Assembly (NCBI RefSeq): GCF_029962835.1
Contig: NC_080582.1
Coordinates: 15,446,032-15,510,031, forward strand
Reading direction: 5' to 3'
Source of the DNA: Magnolia sinica
Lineage: Eukaryota > Streptophyta > Magnoliopsida > Magnoliales > Magnoliaceae
DNA: 64,000 bases
The first letter of the stretch is position 1. Every line of letters begins with the position of its first letter. This document shows, piece after piece, positions 22,053-34,470 of this stretch. The notes under the pieces are model-generated. The model saw nothing but the letters and a program-made list of their open reading frames with translations. It was not told where the DNA came from and did not search any database. Made by a program: the position numbers and the translations under genes.

Positions 22053-22690
22053 CCAAGTGATTCTTCTCTGCTTGAACTCCCATTGTTTACTATGTTATTC
22101 TTCTCTTCTTGAACTATTCTAATTCTCTTCAATTATTTCTGTTATGATGTGGTAGAAAGAAGAGGGTGTTCCATTGCACTTAAATGATTTAATCTTAGTG
22201 GCTTCAAATTATGAATTTCAGTAAGAAATTAGATGCATTACTCTTTTGCATGTATTTCGGAAAGGTAAACCAGTATCAGATTTTTTTTGGCAAATCATAC
22301 TTCAGCAGTAAGCAAAACTCAGTTTTTCTATTTTTCTGTTATATCAATAAAATTATATACGGTAGTGCCCCAACAATTAAAAAGAAAGGAAAAAAAAAAG
22401 TATAAACTAATCACCTCACCCCAACCAATGGATAAGTCTGAAACTTGGGCCAGGCTCATCCCAATCGCGATTGATCCAACTCAATTGTTCCATGTTGGGG
22501 ATGTTTAATTCTTTATAATATCAATGCTCTTAATCATGTTTATCCAATCCAGAGAAACAGGCACGGTTGGATAATAGTTTGGGCTGGGTTACGGGAATAT
22601 GCATCGGCTGAGTTGAGGTAAGTCTGGAAATCGGGTCCCATCATATGGCCGATTTGTAGTCTTAAACAGGGAGTCATTGAAATACCCTTG
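22053..22690 (+). repeat. NB-LRR 3' flank, first copy of a direct duplication
   Basis: TTTACTATGTTATTCTTCT near 22086, GTTATGATGTGGTAGAAAGA near 22141 and the poly(A) signal AATAAA at 22346 recur in the same order at 23909-24730. The segment therefore includes the probable 3' untranslated region of the NB-LRR gene. Further shared text (AACTTGGGCCAG, CATCCCAATC, TATCCAATCCA) runs to about 22600. Confidence 0.7.
22346..22351 (+). terminator. Candidate poly(A) signal of the NB-LRR gene
   Basis: AATAAA in TATCAATAAAATTA, about 300 bases after the stop codon, conserved at 24421 in the downstream duplicate. Cleavage site not determined. Confidence 0.4.
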
Positions 22691-23905
22691 GTATTTTCTA
22701 CTTTTGGTAATCGTTTGCTATAGAAATCTCACATTTTAATTAGGGATTTTTATCACAAATTAGGATTTACCAAATAATGCCCTTACCAACCAAAATGATA
22801 GTCCTTTTTTTTTTAGCACTGAAATTACCATAATGCCCAAGGTGCACTTGTTTATTTTGAAAGTGAGAAAGTAGACATTCATGGGGCCCATTACATATTT
22901 TTATAATATTCAAGCCGTCCAAAAGAGATAATTCCGTATGATGTGGAGAAAAACAAAAAATTTGATCAATCTAAAAGGATGACGAGAAACACCATAAAAA
23001 ATAATATACACCTCTTAAAAAATCAAGTTATAAGTGCAGTGCATCCAGTGATTCTACCAGAAAGATTATTATTATTATTATTTTTTATCATTCTGATTAT
23101 CATATTTGGTTGCTAATGTCATACTCAAACTGTGGGACGCTGCAATTTTTTTTTTGACTTCATTACTTTCTAAAGAAAAAAAATACACGAGGGTACTTCG
23201 GTCATTTTCCTTCTCAAAAAGCATGAATTTAACTGGTTCATTATTTAAATTCTAAAATATTTATTAATTTATAATAAAAATATGTTTTTAGTGAGATTTT
23301 CCGTACACTATCCTGAGAAATTAGGGAGAGAATGAGATTTGTCACTACAAAGACCTATAAATAGCTAACGGCCAATGTTAGATGCACCAAAAATATGGTG
23401 ACCGTCTGCCATCCAAAATGAGGATTGTAATCGAAACAGTTAGGAGCTACTTTCATCCCACTGTGTGGGAGGAACCATTTCTCTGAAATCCAGATGCACA
23501 AGACAGTTATTTTCCAGATGCGTGCATACGGGTCGCTAGAGCTTTGAATCTATCAGCACTAAAGCATCCAATCCCTATCGTTGTTTATACCAAGATTAAT
23601 AGAAGTCCAAGGTTCCCTGTTGGTTTCGGAACCTGGTTGGCGTGGGGCCCATGGCTAGTCTATCCAAGCCATTGATAAGACATCCCCAATCATGGATGGA
23701 CCATTCCCAGTATATCCTCCCAATCAGTCAACTGTAACCTTCCTATTGTTAAAAAGAAATGAACCAAGAAACAACACTTACTGGAGAAAAGGCCAAATAT
23801 TTGATGGCTAGGAGCCTAGGATCTTCCCATCTGGGAGATTTTGGGGGAATCGTCCATCCATGACGGCGGACTTAAGATGAAAGGCTTGGAAAGATCAACC
23901 ATGAA
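22691..23905 (+). repeat. Promoter-like duplicated segment, copy C
   Basis: Matches copies 1 and 2 further right in order: TACCAAATAATGCCC, ATTACCATAATGCCC with GTGCACTTG, GTCACTACAAAGACCTATAAA near 23340, then GGTTGGCGTGGGGCC and CTAGTCTATCCAAGCC near 23636-23672. It is more diverged than copies 1 and 2 are from each other, and it lacks their MITE near 30470. Copy C stops at about 23903 before the TATA/exon part and runs straight into a duplicate of the NB-LRR 3' flank. Confidence 0.65.
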
Positions 23906-24007
23906 GCCTGTTTACTATGTTATTCTTCTGTTCTTGAACTATTGTAATTCTCTAGCGGTGGTGGCTAACAGTGAAGTGTGATCTGACAGTGGGTGTACTA
24001 ACAAGCT

Positions 24008-24038
<31 letters not shown>

Positions 24039-24730
24039 ATTGTAATTCTCTTTTATTGTGTTATGATGTGGTAGAAAGAGGAAGGTGTGCCATTGGACTT
24101 GGGTGATTTTAGTCTCAGTGGCTTAATTTGAATTATGAATTTCGAGAAGAAATTGGATGTATTTTGGGAAGCTAAACTAGTACCGGATTTTCTTGGCAAA
24201 TCATGCTTGCAGCAGCAAGCAGGACTCTTTTTCTTTTTCTTTTTTCTTTTTTAAAAATAAATAAATTTATTTTCCCTTTTATTTTACTGATAGACTGGGT
24301 CCACTGGTCTTCCATGTTAGATAATTTTTTCTCTGGGGCCTTGCTACTTTGTATGAGTTTGTTGGGCTTTTCAGGTTTCATTTATGTTCCTCTAATGCAG
24401 ATGTAATTTTCTATTATATCAATAAAATTAATTACAGACGATAGTGATCCAGCAATCCAAAAACAAGGCATAAGCTAATGAGCTCAGCCCAACCCATGGA
24501 TAAGGCTGAAACTTGGGCCAGACTCATCCCAATCCCGACTGGTCCAACCCAATTGCTCCATGGTGGGTATCTTTAATTCTGTATCAACACTCTTAATCAT
24601 GTCTATCCAATCCAAAGAAACAGGTACTGTTGGATAAAAGTTTGGGTTGCTGAGTTGAGGTAGGTCTGGAAATTATGTCCCAGCACATGCCCGATTTTCA
24701 ATCTTAACTAGTGAGCTATGGAAATAAACT
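23906..24730 (+). repeat. NB-LRR 3' flank, second copy
   Basis: Repeats 22083-22690 in order, with its own AATAAA at 24421. A 90-bp piece with a run of about 23 A (near 24010-24032) is inserted between two copies of GAACTATTGTAATTCTCT, at about 23935 and 24035, so that phrase flanks the insert like a long target duplication. Confidence 0.7.
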
Positions 24731-25289
24731 TTGGTAGGCTCACCAGCCAAATACTCACCCCACCAAAGCGGACTCTTATATAGAGCTTGGAGATCTTGAG
24801 TGTGCTAGAAAAGTCTACTACAAAGACATTGTGAGGCTACAAACTGATGATTATACTGTTCTCAGCATAATGAATTATGCTATAACAGATTATTTTGTTT
24901 TCTAACTTGTTGTGTGGACGACAATGAGTCATCCAAATAGGCCCTTTGTTTTTGCTTTTTTCTACTTCTGGTAATCGTTTGATGTAGAGATCTCACATTT
25001 TAATCAACCGATTCGACAAATTATCAAATGAAGTTCATTGGTCAGAGTTGTGTTCTGGTGAACCTGCTAGATATTTTGGTGTTTCTGGGACTGATCCTCT
25101 AAATTGCTCTGTTTGATCATCGTGCTCTGCTCCTGTTATGCTGTGGGGGTGGTTGCTATTGCTATGCCTGTTTGCTTCAGTCGCTGCAGGTGCTCCTGGT
25201 TTTGCAGGACATGTCTTTATATATCCTTCAACCTCCCTGCGCGCTTTCTTGAAGACTCTGCAATTTTGTCTGTGCCTCCACCTCCGATT
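24731..25289 (+). other. No confirmed gene; possible coding remnants
   Basis: Two short stretches translate plausibly (YIELGDLECARKVYYKD near 24775, and HWSELCSGEPARYFGVSG near 25038) but I cannot assign either. The second leads toward the carrier fragment and might be an upstream relic of it. The short frames near 25104-25329 show no family motif. Confidence 0.3.
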
Positions 25290-25735
25290 TTTGCAAAGTC
25301 ATTATTATGATTGGGAAGGAGGGCGGTAAAGGCTATTGGAAAGGCAATCTACCACAGTTGACACAGAGAATTTCATATAGTGCCATGCAGCTGTTTGCTT
25401 ATGAATCTTATAAATATTCAGTTTTTGATGTCCAAACATGTGAATGTGATCTCTCTTTTCCATCTTGGAATATAGAAAATTTTCAGAGGAAAGGATGGGG
25501 AGCTCTTTGTTGTTGGGTGACTTGAAGTACGGGCTTGAGCTGGGATGAAATCCACTTGCCACATATCCTTTAGATGTCTTGTGGCTAAGGCTATCAGTTG
25601 AAACTGGATCCATAACGATGTTCGAAGGTTGCACTGAACATGCTAAGAGATGGCATTGCTACCTTATCAGTGGGTCTTGGACCTTCTCTTCTTGTAATTG
25701 CACTGCACCTTACATTGCTGTGAACTATTGCATTT
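25290..25735 (+). pseudogene. Fragment of a mitochondrial-carrier-family ADP/ATP carrier
   Basis: IGKEGGKGYWKGNLPQ (from 25310) followed by RISYSAMQLFAYESYK closely fits the first-repeat region of plant thylakoid/plastid ADP,ATP carriers, which move adenine nucleotides across organelle membranes. About 80 bases later, after a TTTTCAG that looks like a splice acceptor, GGAAAGGATGGGGAGCTC fits the next exon (GKDGEL), and near 25710 APYIAV-like sequence is readable in another frame. The intron trace argues against a processed copy. Stops and shifts make it non-coding. The N-terminal repeats are missing. Confidence 0.65.
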
Positions 25736-26540
25736 TCAACTTGTGAGCTTACCATTTCAGAAGTCCTTTTATATTTACCAGGAAAAAAAAAAACACCTAT
25801 GCATTCAGGGTTTCATAAGTGTTACATGACCATTGTAACAAATATCACAGATCTTGAAAATCTTGTGCAACATTAATCAAACAACATATTAATATCTTGA
25901 GATTTTCAAACACTTGCAGCATTTTAATTTTCGGTAATTGTATTGTAAAATTATATTGCTATATTAACACATAACATATCTAAATTTTTAAATAATTATT
26001 ACATACGTACACATATAATAATTTTAAAATGATTTGTTAGTTTAACTTCTAAAATTTAAATTTTTAGCAAGATTTTTCCCATGATAATTCAAGAAAAAAA
26101 AAAAAAAAAAAAGCTGAAAAACTCTGGGGAGCTTCTGGAACTGACAAATTGCCACGAATGATTAGATAGTTTTTGAAGGTTAATAGATGAAGGATGATAT
26201 CATCCATAAACCGCTACTTGTTAATCGATGAAGCTGGTTCTATTTGAAGGAAGCTTTCTCCACATTAGTTTGCAGTCTCTATTCAAGCGGGCCACAACAG
26301 TACAACCTCCGACGGTCTTTAAAGAGCATCTGAACTCCCAGCAGAATTTGTACGTTCTCTGGAGATGTTCTGTTGTCTTGTTTTTTTTTTTTTTTTTTTT
26401 TCAAATTTAATTTCTAGAGCGACTCAAAAGTAATCTTTAGAAAGTGTTAATGAAGAAAATGGCTTAGAATATTCATTTTTGTGGGATATCGAAATGTTCA
26501 TTACTTGTAGCAGAACATCTAAACCATTGATCTTGTTAGA
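25736..26540. other. AT-rich spacer, no gene
   Basis: Contains poly(A) around 26094-26112 and poly(T) around 26380-26401. No repeat end or protein similarity that I can support. Confidence 0.4.
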
Positions 26541-26765
26541 TCTTTCTATTAAAATCTTCGAAACGACGTTTCGCAGGCAGTTTCCAACTAGCTTTGACAT
26601 TTTCTCATTAGATCTGATTGCAACATGGACTAAAATATCCAAGCCTAAATTTATCGGTAAGAGATGGACCATAATAACCAAGCCTAACTTTATCGGTAAG
26701 AGACGCTACTATAACATAGACAAGCATGATTGGGACCATTTGATTTGCAGAGTGGGTGGGCCATA

Positions 26766-28978
26766 TGTTCACTCCCCAAGTATGGGGTTGTGATGTAGTA
26801 ATAAACTCGGTAAGACCGAGGTCGAATCCACAGGGACTGATACCTCTACGTTATCTGAAACCAAGTAAAACTAGAACTAGACTAAGATGTGATTTAAACC
26901 AAATAGAGTTTAAGAAATAATTGTGGAATAATTATCTAAAACTTTAAGGAATTCAGAGGAAGGAAACTAGGGATTCAGAGGATCCACTTGTAGAGATCAG
27001 GGAAAAATTATGCCTGCTTCAGAAATCATGGAATTTAACTAGACTTCCTTTGATATAGTTTTCAAGAGGTGAATGGTATATGAATTAGAATGGATTCCAT
27101 CATCTAACCATGCCCAGGAGACAAAGCAAACAACAGGATTAAACTAATTACCAACCAATCAACAATGTATGAGGATCAGGAAGGGTACTGTCATCCTACC
27201 ATGCCCATGGAGCAATGATGAACAACAGGGCTTCCTGACTTCATAAACATAAAAGAAGAAAGAAATATTCAGAGTCATTGCAAACCCATTGTAATTTCAG
27301 TCACAACAGACCATTAAAGACTAAGAAAAATATTCCTTATAATAATCACTAAATCAAATTCAGTTTATGAAATTTAAAGGCACAAAGTAGAATCTCCCAT
27401 CTCGCTACAGGCTTCACTACTTAGCCCTAGCTAAGAGGTTTAGCCTAGCATGATCATGCTAGCACCACAGAAAAACAATCAAAGGAATAAAAGGAAAAGA
27501 AAACAAGAAACAAAAAAACCCGGATCGTCCAGCCGAATCCCTCCTGCTTCTTCTTTTCTTCCGTTCCTTCAAAGCCAAGCCCTGCCCATTTTGCTCACGT
27601 TCCAGCCGTGCCTCAACTGAGCTCCCTCTGAAAAAACAAGCCAGGCTCCACACGATCTCAGCAACCCAAGCTTTCTTCCCCAAAGAGTCTCCTTCACGTG
27701 TCTGCCTCCACAACTTCACGTTTCAGCCGCTGCTCCTGTCCCAAACTCTCCTTTTTCTCCTCCTTTCTCTGTGTTTCCTTTATATCCTGGTCCCCTGCGA
27801 ATCAAAGACTTCATGCCCAAGTCTGAGTTGTAGCGTCAGGAGAGAAGGATAGTTATTTACGCAGCCGCGTTCGCGTTCGCAGTGAAAACGTAAAATATCT
27901 TGCGTTTGGGTTGTATTTATGGCGCGATATCAAATTATCCGTCATTTCTGAGATCTTGGCTAGAATATTGGCCTCCTGTGGACACATTGGACGGTATGGA
28001 TCACTCAAATTATTGATGACCGTGGCCCACTATCCCCCGCAAATCTCGGACTCAACCGGACGCGGAAACAGGGCCTGCGGACGCTGGCTCGCTGTCGAAG
28101 TTGGTGGGGCCCACATAGATTTTGTTTTGGGAAATCCACTCCGTCCACTGTATTCTGCTCGAAAAACCAGGCGGAAATCATTATTTTTGGATCCAAATCG
28201 GTGTGGTCCATGGAAGAAATCAGCTGCAATAGTTGTAGGGCAGTCCATTTGTGACCATTGAAACCAACACTTGTGCGTGCATGAGTGCATAAAGTCAACA
28301 TGGGTTTGGCTAAATCGAGCCCCTCTGCATGATGGACGGTTCAGATTGAGCATTTGGACCATGATGATGACCCATTGAGATCATCCGAAGTCTCTGTTTC
28401 AGTCATGAAACAGAGTTCTTCAAAATACGTCCGTGTTGCCATGCACTACTATGTACACTGTATGATTATTATGAGAAATCCACACCAACCATCTTGTTCC
28501 TCGTTTTATTTAAGCCATGGGGGCCGAAGTTAAAGCGTATCTGGACAACGGGTGGGCCCCAAATCAGAATTTTATGGACTGATCTGTTAGTTCAGCCACT
28601 TTCACGAGGATCTAATGGCTGAAATTTGACGTGTACGGTTAGTTTTTGGTCCTCGAGCCATGTATAAAGTTTCGAGCCAAACAGATAATGGAAACCCAGT
28701 GATCTTGCATTCTGGCTGACTTTCAGGCCGCTTGAGCTTCAGTTTCTCAATTTTCGTGGATCCCTGGCATGTAATTCCGTCGATCTTGGTCCCTTGGAGT
28801 CCGTCCCTTGCCTTGGTGTATTCTAAACGTTAAATCCATGCTTTTAGCATCCTTTTTCAGTCCATGCTCGTAAATACACCTTGCATCACAAACACGATTA
28901 AACTGGTGCATTAAATAGTATCATGTCCATAAATTCAGGTAATAATTGGGTCTGATATGCAATATTTGACCCTCAACA
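26766..28978 (-). mobile_element. Solo LTR of an Athila-type Ty3 element
   Basis: 2,213 bp, starting TGTTCACTCCCC and ending GACCCTCAACA on the plus strand, the same ends and order as the LTRs at 44053 and 53785 (GTAGTAATAAACTCGGTAAG, CTCCCATCTCGCTACAGG, then the GC-rich promoter half). It is flanked by CCATA at 26761-26765 and 28979-28983. The paralogous site at 33075 reads GGGCCATATCCCCAAGG with no insert, which confirms the boundaries. Unequal recombination between the two LTRs of a full element is the usual origin. Confidence 0.95.
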
Positions 28979-30469
28979 CCATATCCCCAAGGCCAGATCA
29001 ACAGTGGGGACAAGTGACATTTTGAGCTAAAAACTTGTATTTGAAACCATTTTCTGCCATTTACATGTCAAAGATCGAGGCCCATCAGCACTCGGTTGAC
29101 ACCATTGTGACAAACCCAGCTGTTGTTGCAATTCGCCCAGAAATTTCTTGGGAGATTCAAAATTTTAGATTTTTCTAGGGATAGTTTGGAAAATCTCATC
29201 AAATATAAAAATATTTTTGTAAATAGATATCTTTAAATTTTAATATATTTTCACTTAACAAATAGTTCAGTATATACCTTGTGATGTTATCAGCAATGTT
29301 CGTCACACTGGTGGCAGTATAATGGTTTCTGTAATATGTAGATATTAGATAATATGCGTAAAGAAGCATCCACAAGGATGTGACTTTTTCCTTATTGACT
29401 GCAGTTTCAACACTATGTTTAGACAAATCCATGGTTTGAAGGGTCAGAATTCATGTAGTGTGAGATTCTGAACCATGTATAAAGTTCTGGTTCTGATAGT
29501 GTAGCCGCACCCATGCAGAACAAAATCATAGGAAAAGGTGGACAATTGCAGTGAGTTTGTCAATGAGATTCCAAAAAGGCATAAATTTGGATTTGCTCAA
29601 CAAACAGAGGATTAGCAGTGTGACGAGGGTCTGTTATGTTGAAAAATCTCATTATACTATTGTGGGAAATAAGATGAACAATATAATTGGGGAATTTTCA
29701 AAATATTGGCAATTTTAAATCACTCATATTTTTTCTGGATAATAATGTAAAAATTTTCTGATGTTAGGAATCTCGACAAATTGGGATTTTACCAAATAAA
29801 GTCCCTGTGAATGAAAGGGTGGAGAAGTGCTTTTTGAGTGGTGAAATTATCATAATACATACAGTGCACTTTTGCTTTAGAAAGTAGTAAAGTGAAATAT
29901 TGTGGTACCCATGTGGTAATTTTATGATATTCAATCCGTCCAATAGATGTAATCCGCTAAATATTCAGAAGAATATAAAATTTGGTCAATCTAAATGGAA
30001 GATGAGCCACACTATAAAAACATCAAAATACATGTATAGCCCAATTGGTGATTCAATCAAAAATATTTTTGGTCCATGTGATCATTGATTGGTAGTAGAT
30101 GTTTGGTAGACTTGGATATTATATACATACAATGTGGGGCCGCAAAATTTACTAACTGTATTTCCTTTTAAAAAACAACACAAGAGGGTATTTGGGTAAT
30201 TTCCATTCTAAGAAAGAACAAGATTAATAATATTTTTGAAAAAATTTAGTAAGATTTTCACAATAATATCGTGAGACAACATCAAAATTCAAAAACCTCC
30301 CAGCCTAAAATTTTTGGAGAATGAGGTTTGTCACTACGAAGAACTATAACAACCCACGGCTAATCTTAAATGCACCCAAACGAAAAGATGGTGACCATCT
30401 TCTATCCAAAATGAGCATTGCAATGGTAAGAATGAGGATTGCCAGCGAGGCTGTAACGGCTGGGAAGCT

Positions 30470-30852
30470 AGGTGGGCCCTCCGTGATATTTTTGAGAAAT
30501 CCACCCATCCAACCCTTTTTACAGATCATGTTAGGACATGGGCCAAAAAATGACGCAAATCCAAAACTCAAGTATCCTCCAGACCGAGCATTGAATGTCC
30601 ACTGTTGAAAATTCACGGGGCCACTGAAGTTTTGGATCAGGCTAATTTTTTGTGATTTCAGTTCATCCAAAGTAGGAATGACATTACCAACAGTATGGAT
30701 GACATACAAACATCACGGTGGAGCGGTAAGGTTTCAATGGCAGGCATATACTAGAGTTTTCAATTTGCATCATTCCCCGGCCCATATCCTAATATGGTAC
30801 GGCAAATGGATGGACTGAGTGGGTTTTCCACAAATGTCAGGGTGGGCCTCAC
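30470..30852. repeat. Fold-back MITE shared by both duplicate copies
   Basis: Left end GGTGGGCCCTCCGTGATATT then GAGAAATCCACCCATCC; right end GGATGGACTGAGTGGG, TTTTCCACAAATGTCAGGGT, GGGCC. The same element lies at about 35216-36219 in the right copy, where it is broken by a solo LTR. It is absent from copy C, so it inserted after copy C split off and before the tandem duplication. Confidence 0.6.
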
Positions 30853-31494
30853 TTGCCTTCTCATAATGTGGAAGGAACTATTCCTCTGAAATCTGAATGC
30901 ACAAAGCAGTTACAATCTTTGTATATGCAATAAAGCATCTAATCCCAAAAGTATGGTTGTTTACATTCGATTAGCTTAACTTCCCCATTGGTTTCCGAAC
31001 CTGGTTGGTAAATGTGGGGCCATGGTTAGTCTATCCAAGCCATTGATTTGACATGCCCGATCATGGTTGGATCAATCCCAATATATCCTCTCAATTGGTC
31101 AACTCTAACCTTCCAGTTGTTAGCATGAAATTACATGGTTAAAAGATTTGATGGTGAGGATCTTCCAATTTGAGAGATTTTGAGGGAATTGTCCATCCAT
31201 GATAGGGGGCCAACAGATCAATGACTTGGATATATAGATCAACAATGAACCGCACATCTTTAAACTAATTCCAAACAAGGAACTCAGGCCTTGAATGAAA
31301 GGCACTATGGCCTCTTCTACTGTAAAGGGTGCCAACAAATTGCTTTTGATTGTAAAAGAGATTCCTCTCTTTGATAGGACATTCCTTTCTCTCTCAGGGA
31401 AGGAAGCATCGACCGTTCTCTTTCCCTTTTCCCTTAATCCAAGGAAGCATCACTTCTTCATCACACTTGACATCATATTCACATCTGGGCAGCA

Positions 31495-31502
31495 TATATA
31501 AA
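31495..31502 (+). promoter_or_regulatory. TATA box of promoter-like copy 1
   Basis: TATATAAA in GCATATATAAACATATGC. About 100 bases on, the donor reads CAG|GCATGT at 31602: GC replaces the GT of copies D and 2, so this donor is weakened. No coding exon follows. Confidence 0.5.
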
Positions 31503-31789
31503 CATATGCTGTATGAAGCTTTCAGGATTACTGCAGCAGTTGATGCCATGTTAATTTTATTTGAGTTGCTACTGGAAAGTCACTGAGGAGCCAAATTTCA
31601 GGCATGTACTTCTATTCAAAAATTTCCTCTTTTTCTTGCATTAAGAGATTTTTTTTATTTTTTTAATTATTATTATTATCATGGCTTGTGTGAATATTTC
31701 CACTAAGCATTCTTGTAACGTGTGCAAGTGGGATGGTTTGCTTGGGGTTGAGGCAAGTTCCCAAGCTAAACCATTTAATTATCAGAACT

Positions 31790-31955
31790 GATTATCAATA
31801 GGCACCCACACCCCTCCTTGTAGTATAGGACATTTTTAGCCATTGGATGCCATTAAATGTTTTTTTTTTTCTTTTTTTTTCATCGCTCCCACTCAAAGCA
31901 TTCAATGGCTGAAAATGCTCTGTATGTCCAGGTGTGGTGCAACCCCTGTAGGTGA
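31790..31955. repeat. GCACC-family fold-back element, copy 1
   Basis: GGCACCCACACCCCTCCTTG with TTTTTAGCCATTGGATGCC on the left answers AAAGCATTCAATGGCTGAAAA with CCAGGTGTGGTGCAACC on the right. Poly(T)-rich centre. Same position as in copies D and 2. Confidence 0.5.
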
Positions 31956-32699
31956 TCAGTTCCCTTTGATAAGTGGGTCTGAGTTTCAAACTCAACCCAA
32001 TCCACCAGTGCATGGGTTGGATTTAGGTCGGTTCCAATTTTGAGTATTGGTAGAATTCAAGTTTGGTAGTGTTAGGGTAATCATAATAGGTTGGGATATT
32101 TTCTTATTTATTGGGATAATTTTTTATTTGTTAATAAGAGTATATAGTAAAATTTCTCTGAAACTCTACAAATATTGGATCTCTTTTATACATTTCAGTG
32201 ATTGTTAACAAAATAAAATAAAAATTATAAAATAATACCTCATTAATATGATATTCACATCCCTATATATTTTGAAATTAAGTTTTCATTAAGCTATGTC
32301 ATTAATAAGTCAAATACGAAATGGCTATCTTCTCTTAGTTTTCTCTAACTTCCATCAATTCAAAGTATGATTTGTCTTGATATGATGAAAACGCCCACCA
32401 ATTAATAAAGTTACATACAAGGTTATGGGTTGGAGCACCCCTTGTGGCACCAACGCAAGCTCCTACGAGAGTGTGAGTGCGTAAGTGTGTGGGGGAAGGG
32501 TGAGTATGTGTGTGTAAAAAGTGAAGAAGAAGAATTAAATAAGTACCTAGATGTAAATATAAAAGAAAATTCCTAAGAAAAAAATCAAACGCTTTCTCTT
32601 GACAATTCAATGGTAGTAGGGACGTTGCTGCTGCTGCTGCTCCCATCATAATGCATGTGTTTTATCCACTCTGTCCATCGGTTTCTCCATTTCATTTTA

Positions 32700-32861
32700 G
32701 GGCCTGTTTGGATTCACGTATTGGGACGTATTGTATGGTATTAGGGGTCCTGATTTGACATTTACAATGTTTGGATTGGAAATGAAATGCCTGGAATTCC
32801 AGACGCGCGAATACATTCAAAATCCAAAACTTATTAGATCTGATTTTAATAGTGCAGCTAC
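32700..32861. repeat. Junction sequence between the tandem copies
   Basis: Starts GGCCTGTTTGGATTCACG. GGGCCTGTTTGGAT is a familiar start of hAT-like plant elements, but no inverted match closes it before the right copy begins. Probably a truncated small element at the duplication breakpoint. Confidence 0.4.
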
Positions 32862-33952
32862 ACTATTAAAATCTTCAAAACGATGTTTCGCAGGCAGTTT
32901 CCAACTAGCTTTGACATTTTCTCATTAGATCTGATTGCAACATGGACTAAAATTTCCAAGCCTAAATTTATCGGTAAGTGATGGACTAAAATATCCAAGC
33001 CTAACTTTATCGGTAAGAGAAGCTACTATAACATAGACAAGCATGATTGGGACCATTTGATTGGCAGAGTGGATGGGCCATATCCCCAAGGCCAGATCAA
33101 CAGTGGGGACAAGTGACATTTTGAGCTAAAAACTTGTATTTGATACCATTTTCTGCCATTTACATGTCAGAGATCAAGGCCCATCAGCACTCAGTTGACA
33201 CCATAGTGACAAACCCTGTTGTTGCAATTTGCCCAGAAATTTCTTGGGAGATTCAAAATTTTAGATTTTTCTAGGGATAGTTTGGAAAATCTCATCAAAT
33301 ATAAAAATATTTTTGTAAATAGATATCTTTAAATTTTAATATATGTTCACTTAACAAATAGTTCAGTAGATACCTTGTGATGCTATCAGCAATGTTTGTC
33401 ACACCGGTTATGGTTCATACAGTGAAGGACAACCCAAAAGAAGTAGGACACATGAGCCAGTATAATGGTTTCTCTAATACGTAGATATTAGATAATACGT
33501 GTAAAGAAGCATCCACAAGGATGTGATTTTTTCCTTATTGACTGCAGTTTCAACACTATGTTTAGACAAATCCATTGTTTGAAGGGTGAGAATTCATGTA
33601 GCGTGAGATTCTGAAGCATGTACAAAGTGCTGGTTCTGATAGTGTAGCCGCACCCTTGCAGAACAAAATCATAGGAAAAGGTGGGCAATCGCAGTGAGTA
33701 TGTTAATGAGATTCCAAAAAGGCATACATTTGGATTTGCTCAACAAAGAGAGGGTTAGCAGTGTGACAAAGGTCTGTTATGTTGAAAATCTCATGATACA
33801 ATTGTGGGAAATAAGATGAACAATATTCAATATTATTGTGGAATTTTCAAAATATCGACAATTTTAAATCACTCATAATTTTTTGGTATAATAGTGTAAA
33901 AATTATCTGATATTAGGAATTTTAAAAAATTTGGATTTTACCAAATAAAGTC

Positions 33953-34470
33953 TTGCGGATTGCATCCAACCCCCAGTCAGTAATCCGTCCGGGTAGGGCT
34001 CTGTGGGGCCCATTGTGATGTAAGTCTTTTATCAACGCCGTTCATCACTTTTCTCAGATCATTTTAAAATAAGAGCTTAAAAATGACGCAGGTACACAGC
34101 TCCAGTGGACCACACCAAAGGAAGATGCGGTGATAACGACACCCACCATTGAAACCTTTCTAAGGGCCACTGCGATGTCTTTTTTACCATCAAACCTATT
34201 CATAGGTTCATGTAGATGTGGATGAAGTGAAAACAATAAATATCAGCTTGATCCGAAACTTCTCCAGCTCCCAAGAAGTTTTTAATGGTGGACATTTAAT
34301 ACCCACTTTGTGGTCCACTCAAGCCTTGGCACTGCCTATTTTTTGAATCATATCCTAAAATTATCTGATAAAAACTATGAACGATGTGGATAAAACACTT
34401 ATATCAAGGTAGGCCCCACGGATCCCTGCCCTCCGGGCCGCGTAGGACGCATCTGCGTCGGTGAACGAAA
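33953..34470. repeat. Fold-back element inserted in the right copy only
   Basis: The left copy reads AAATAAAGTCCCTGTGAATG straight through (29794); here GCGGATTGCATCC...ACGCATCTGCGTCGG interrupts it. The core has GTGGGGCCCATTGTGATG at 34003 and GATGTGGATAAAACAC...AGGCCCCAC ending near 34419. The site duplication is not clear. Confidence 0.6.

Larger units (their letters stand above)
26541..32699 (+). repeat. Tandem duplication, left copy
   Basis: Begins near ATTAAAATCTTCGAAACG and ends at TTCATTTTAG. Minus its 2.2-kb solo LTR it is about 4 kb and matches 32862-37908 landmark by landmark: CAACTAGCTTTGACATTTTC, GACAAGCATGATTGGGACC, CCCCAAGGCCAGATCAACAG, GTCACTACGAAGAACTATA, CTAGTCTATCCAAGCC, the TATA box and exon, and the terminal ATCCACTCTGTC. 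It has no open gene. A phrase TAAATTTATCGGTAAGAGATGGA / TAACTTTATCGGTAAGAGA is itself repeated near 26650 and 26690. Confidence 0.85.

Noticed and set aside
24760..24905. Pentatricopeptide-like translation YIELGDLECARKV
   Set aside because: One short phrase only; no second repeat or continued frame, so no family call.
25104..25329. Cys-rich and leucine-rich frames of 63-68 codons as a secreted peptide
   Set aside because: They overlap each other in different frames, lie beside a decayed gene and have no conserved cysteine pattern.
29199..29432. 77-codon minus frame in the tandem duplication
   Set aside because: AT-rich, not kept in the right copy, no family similarity.
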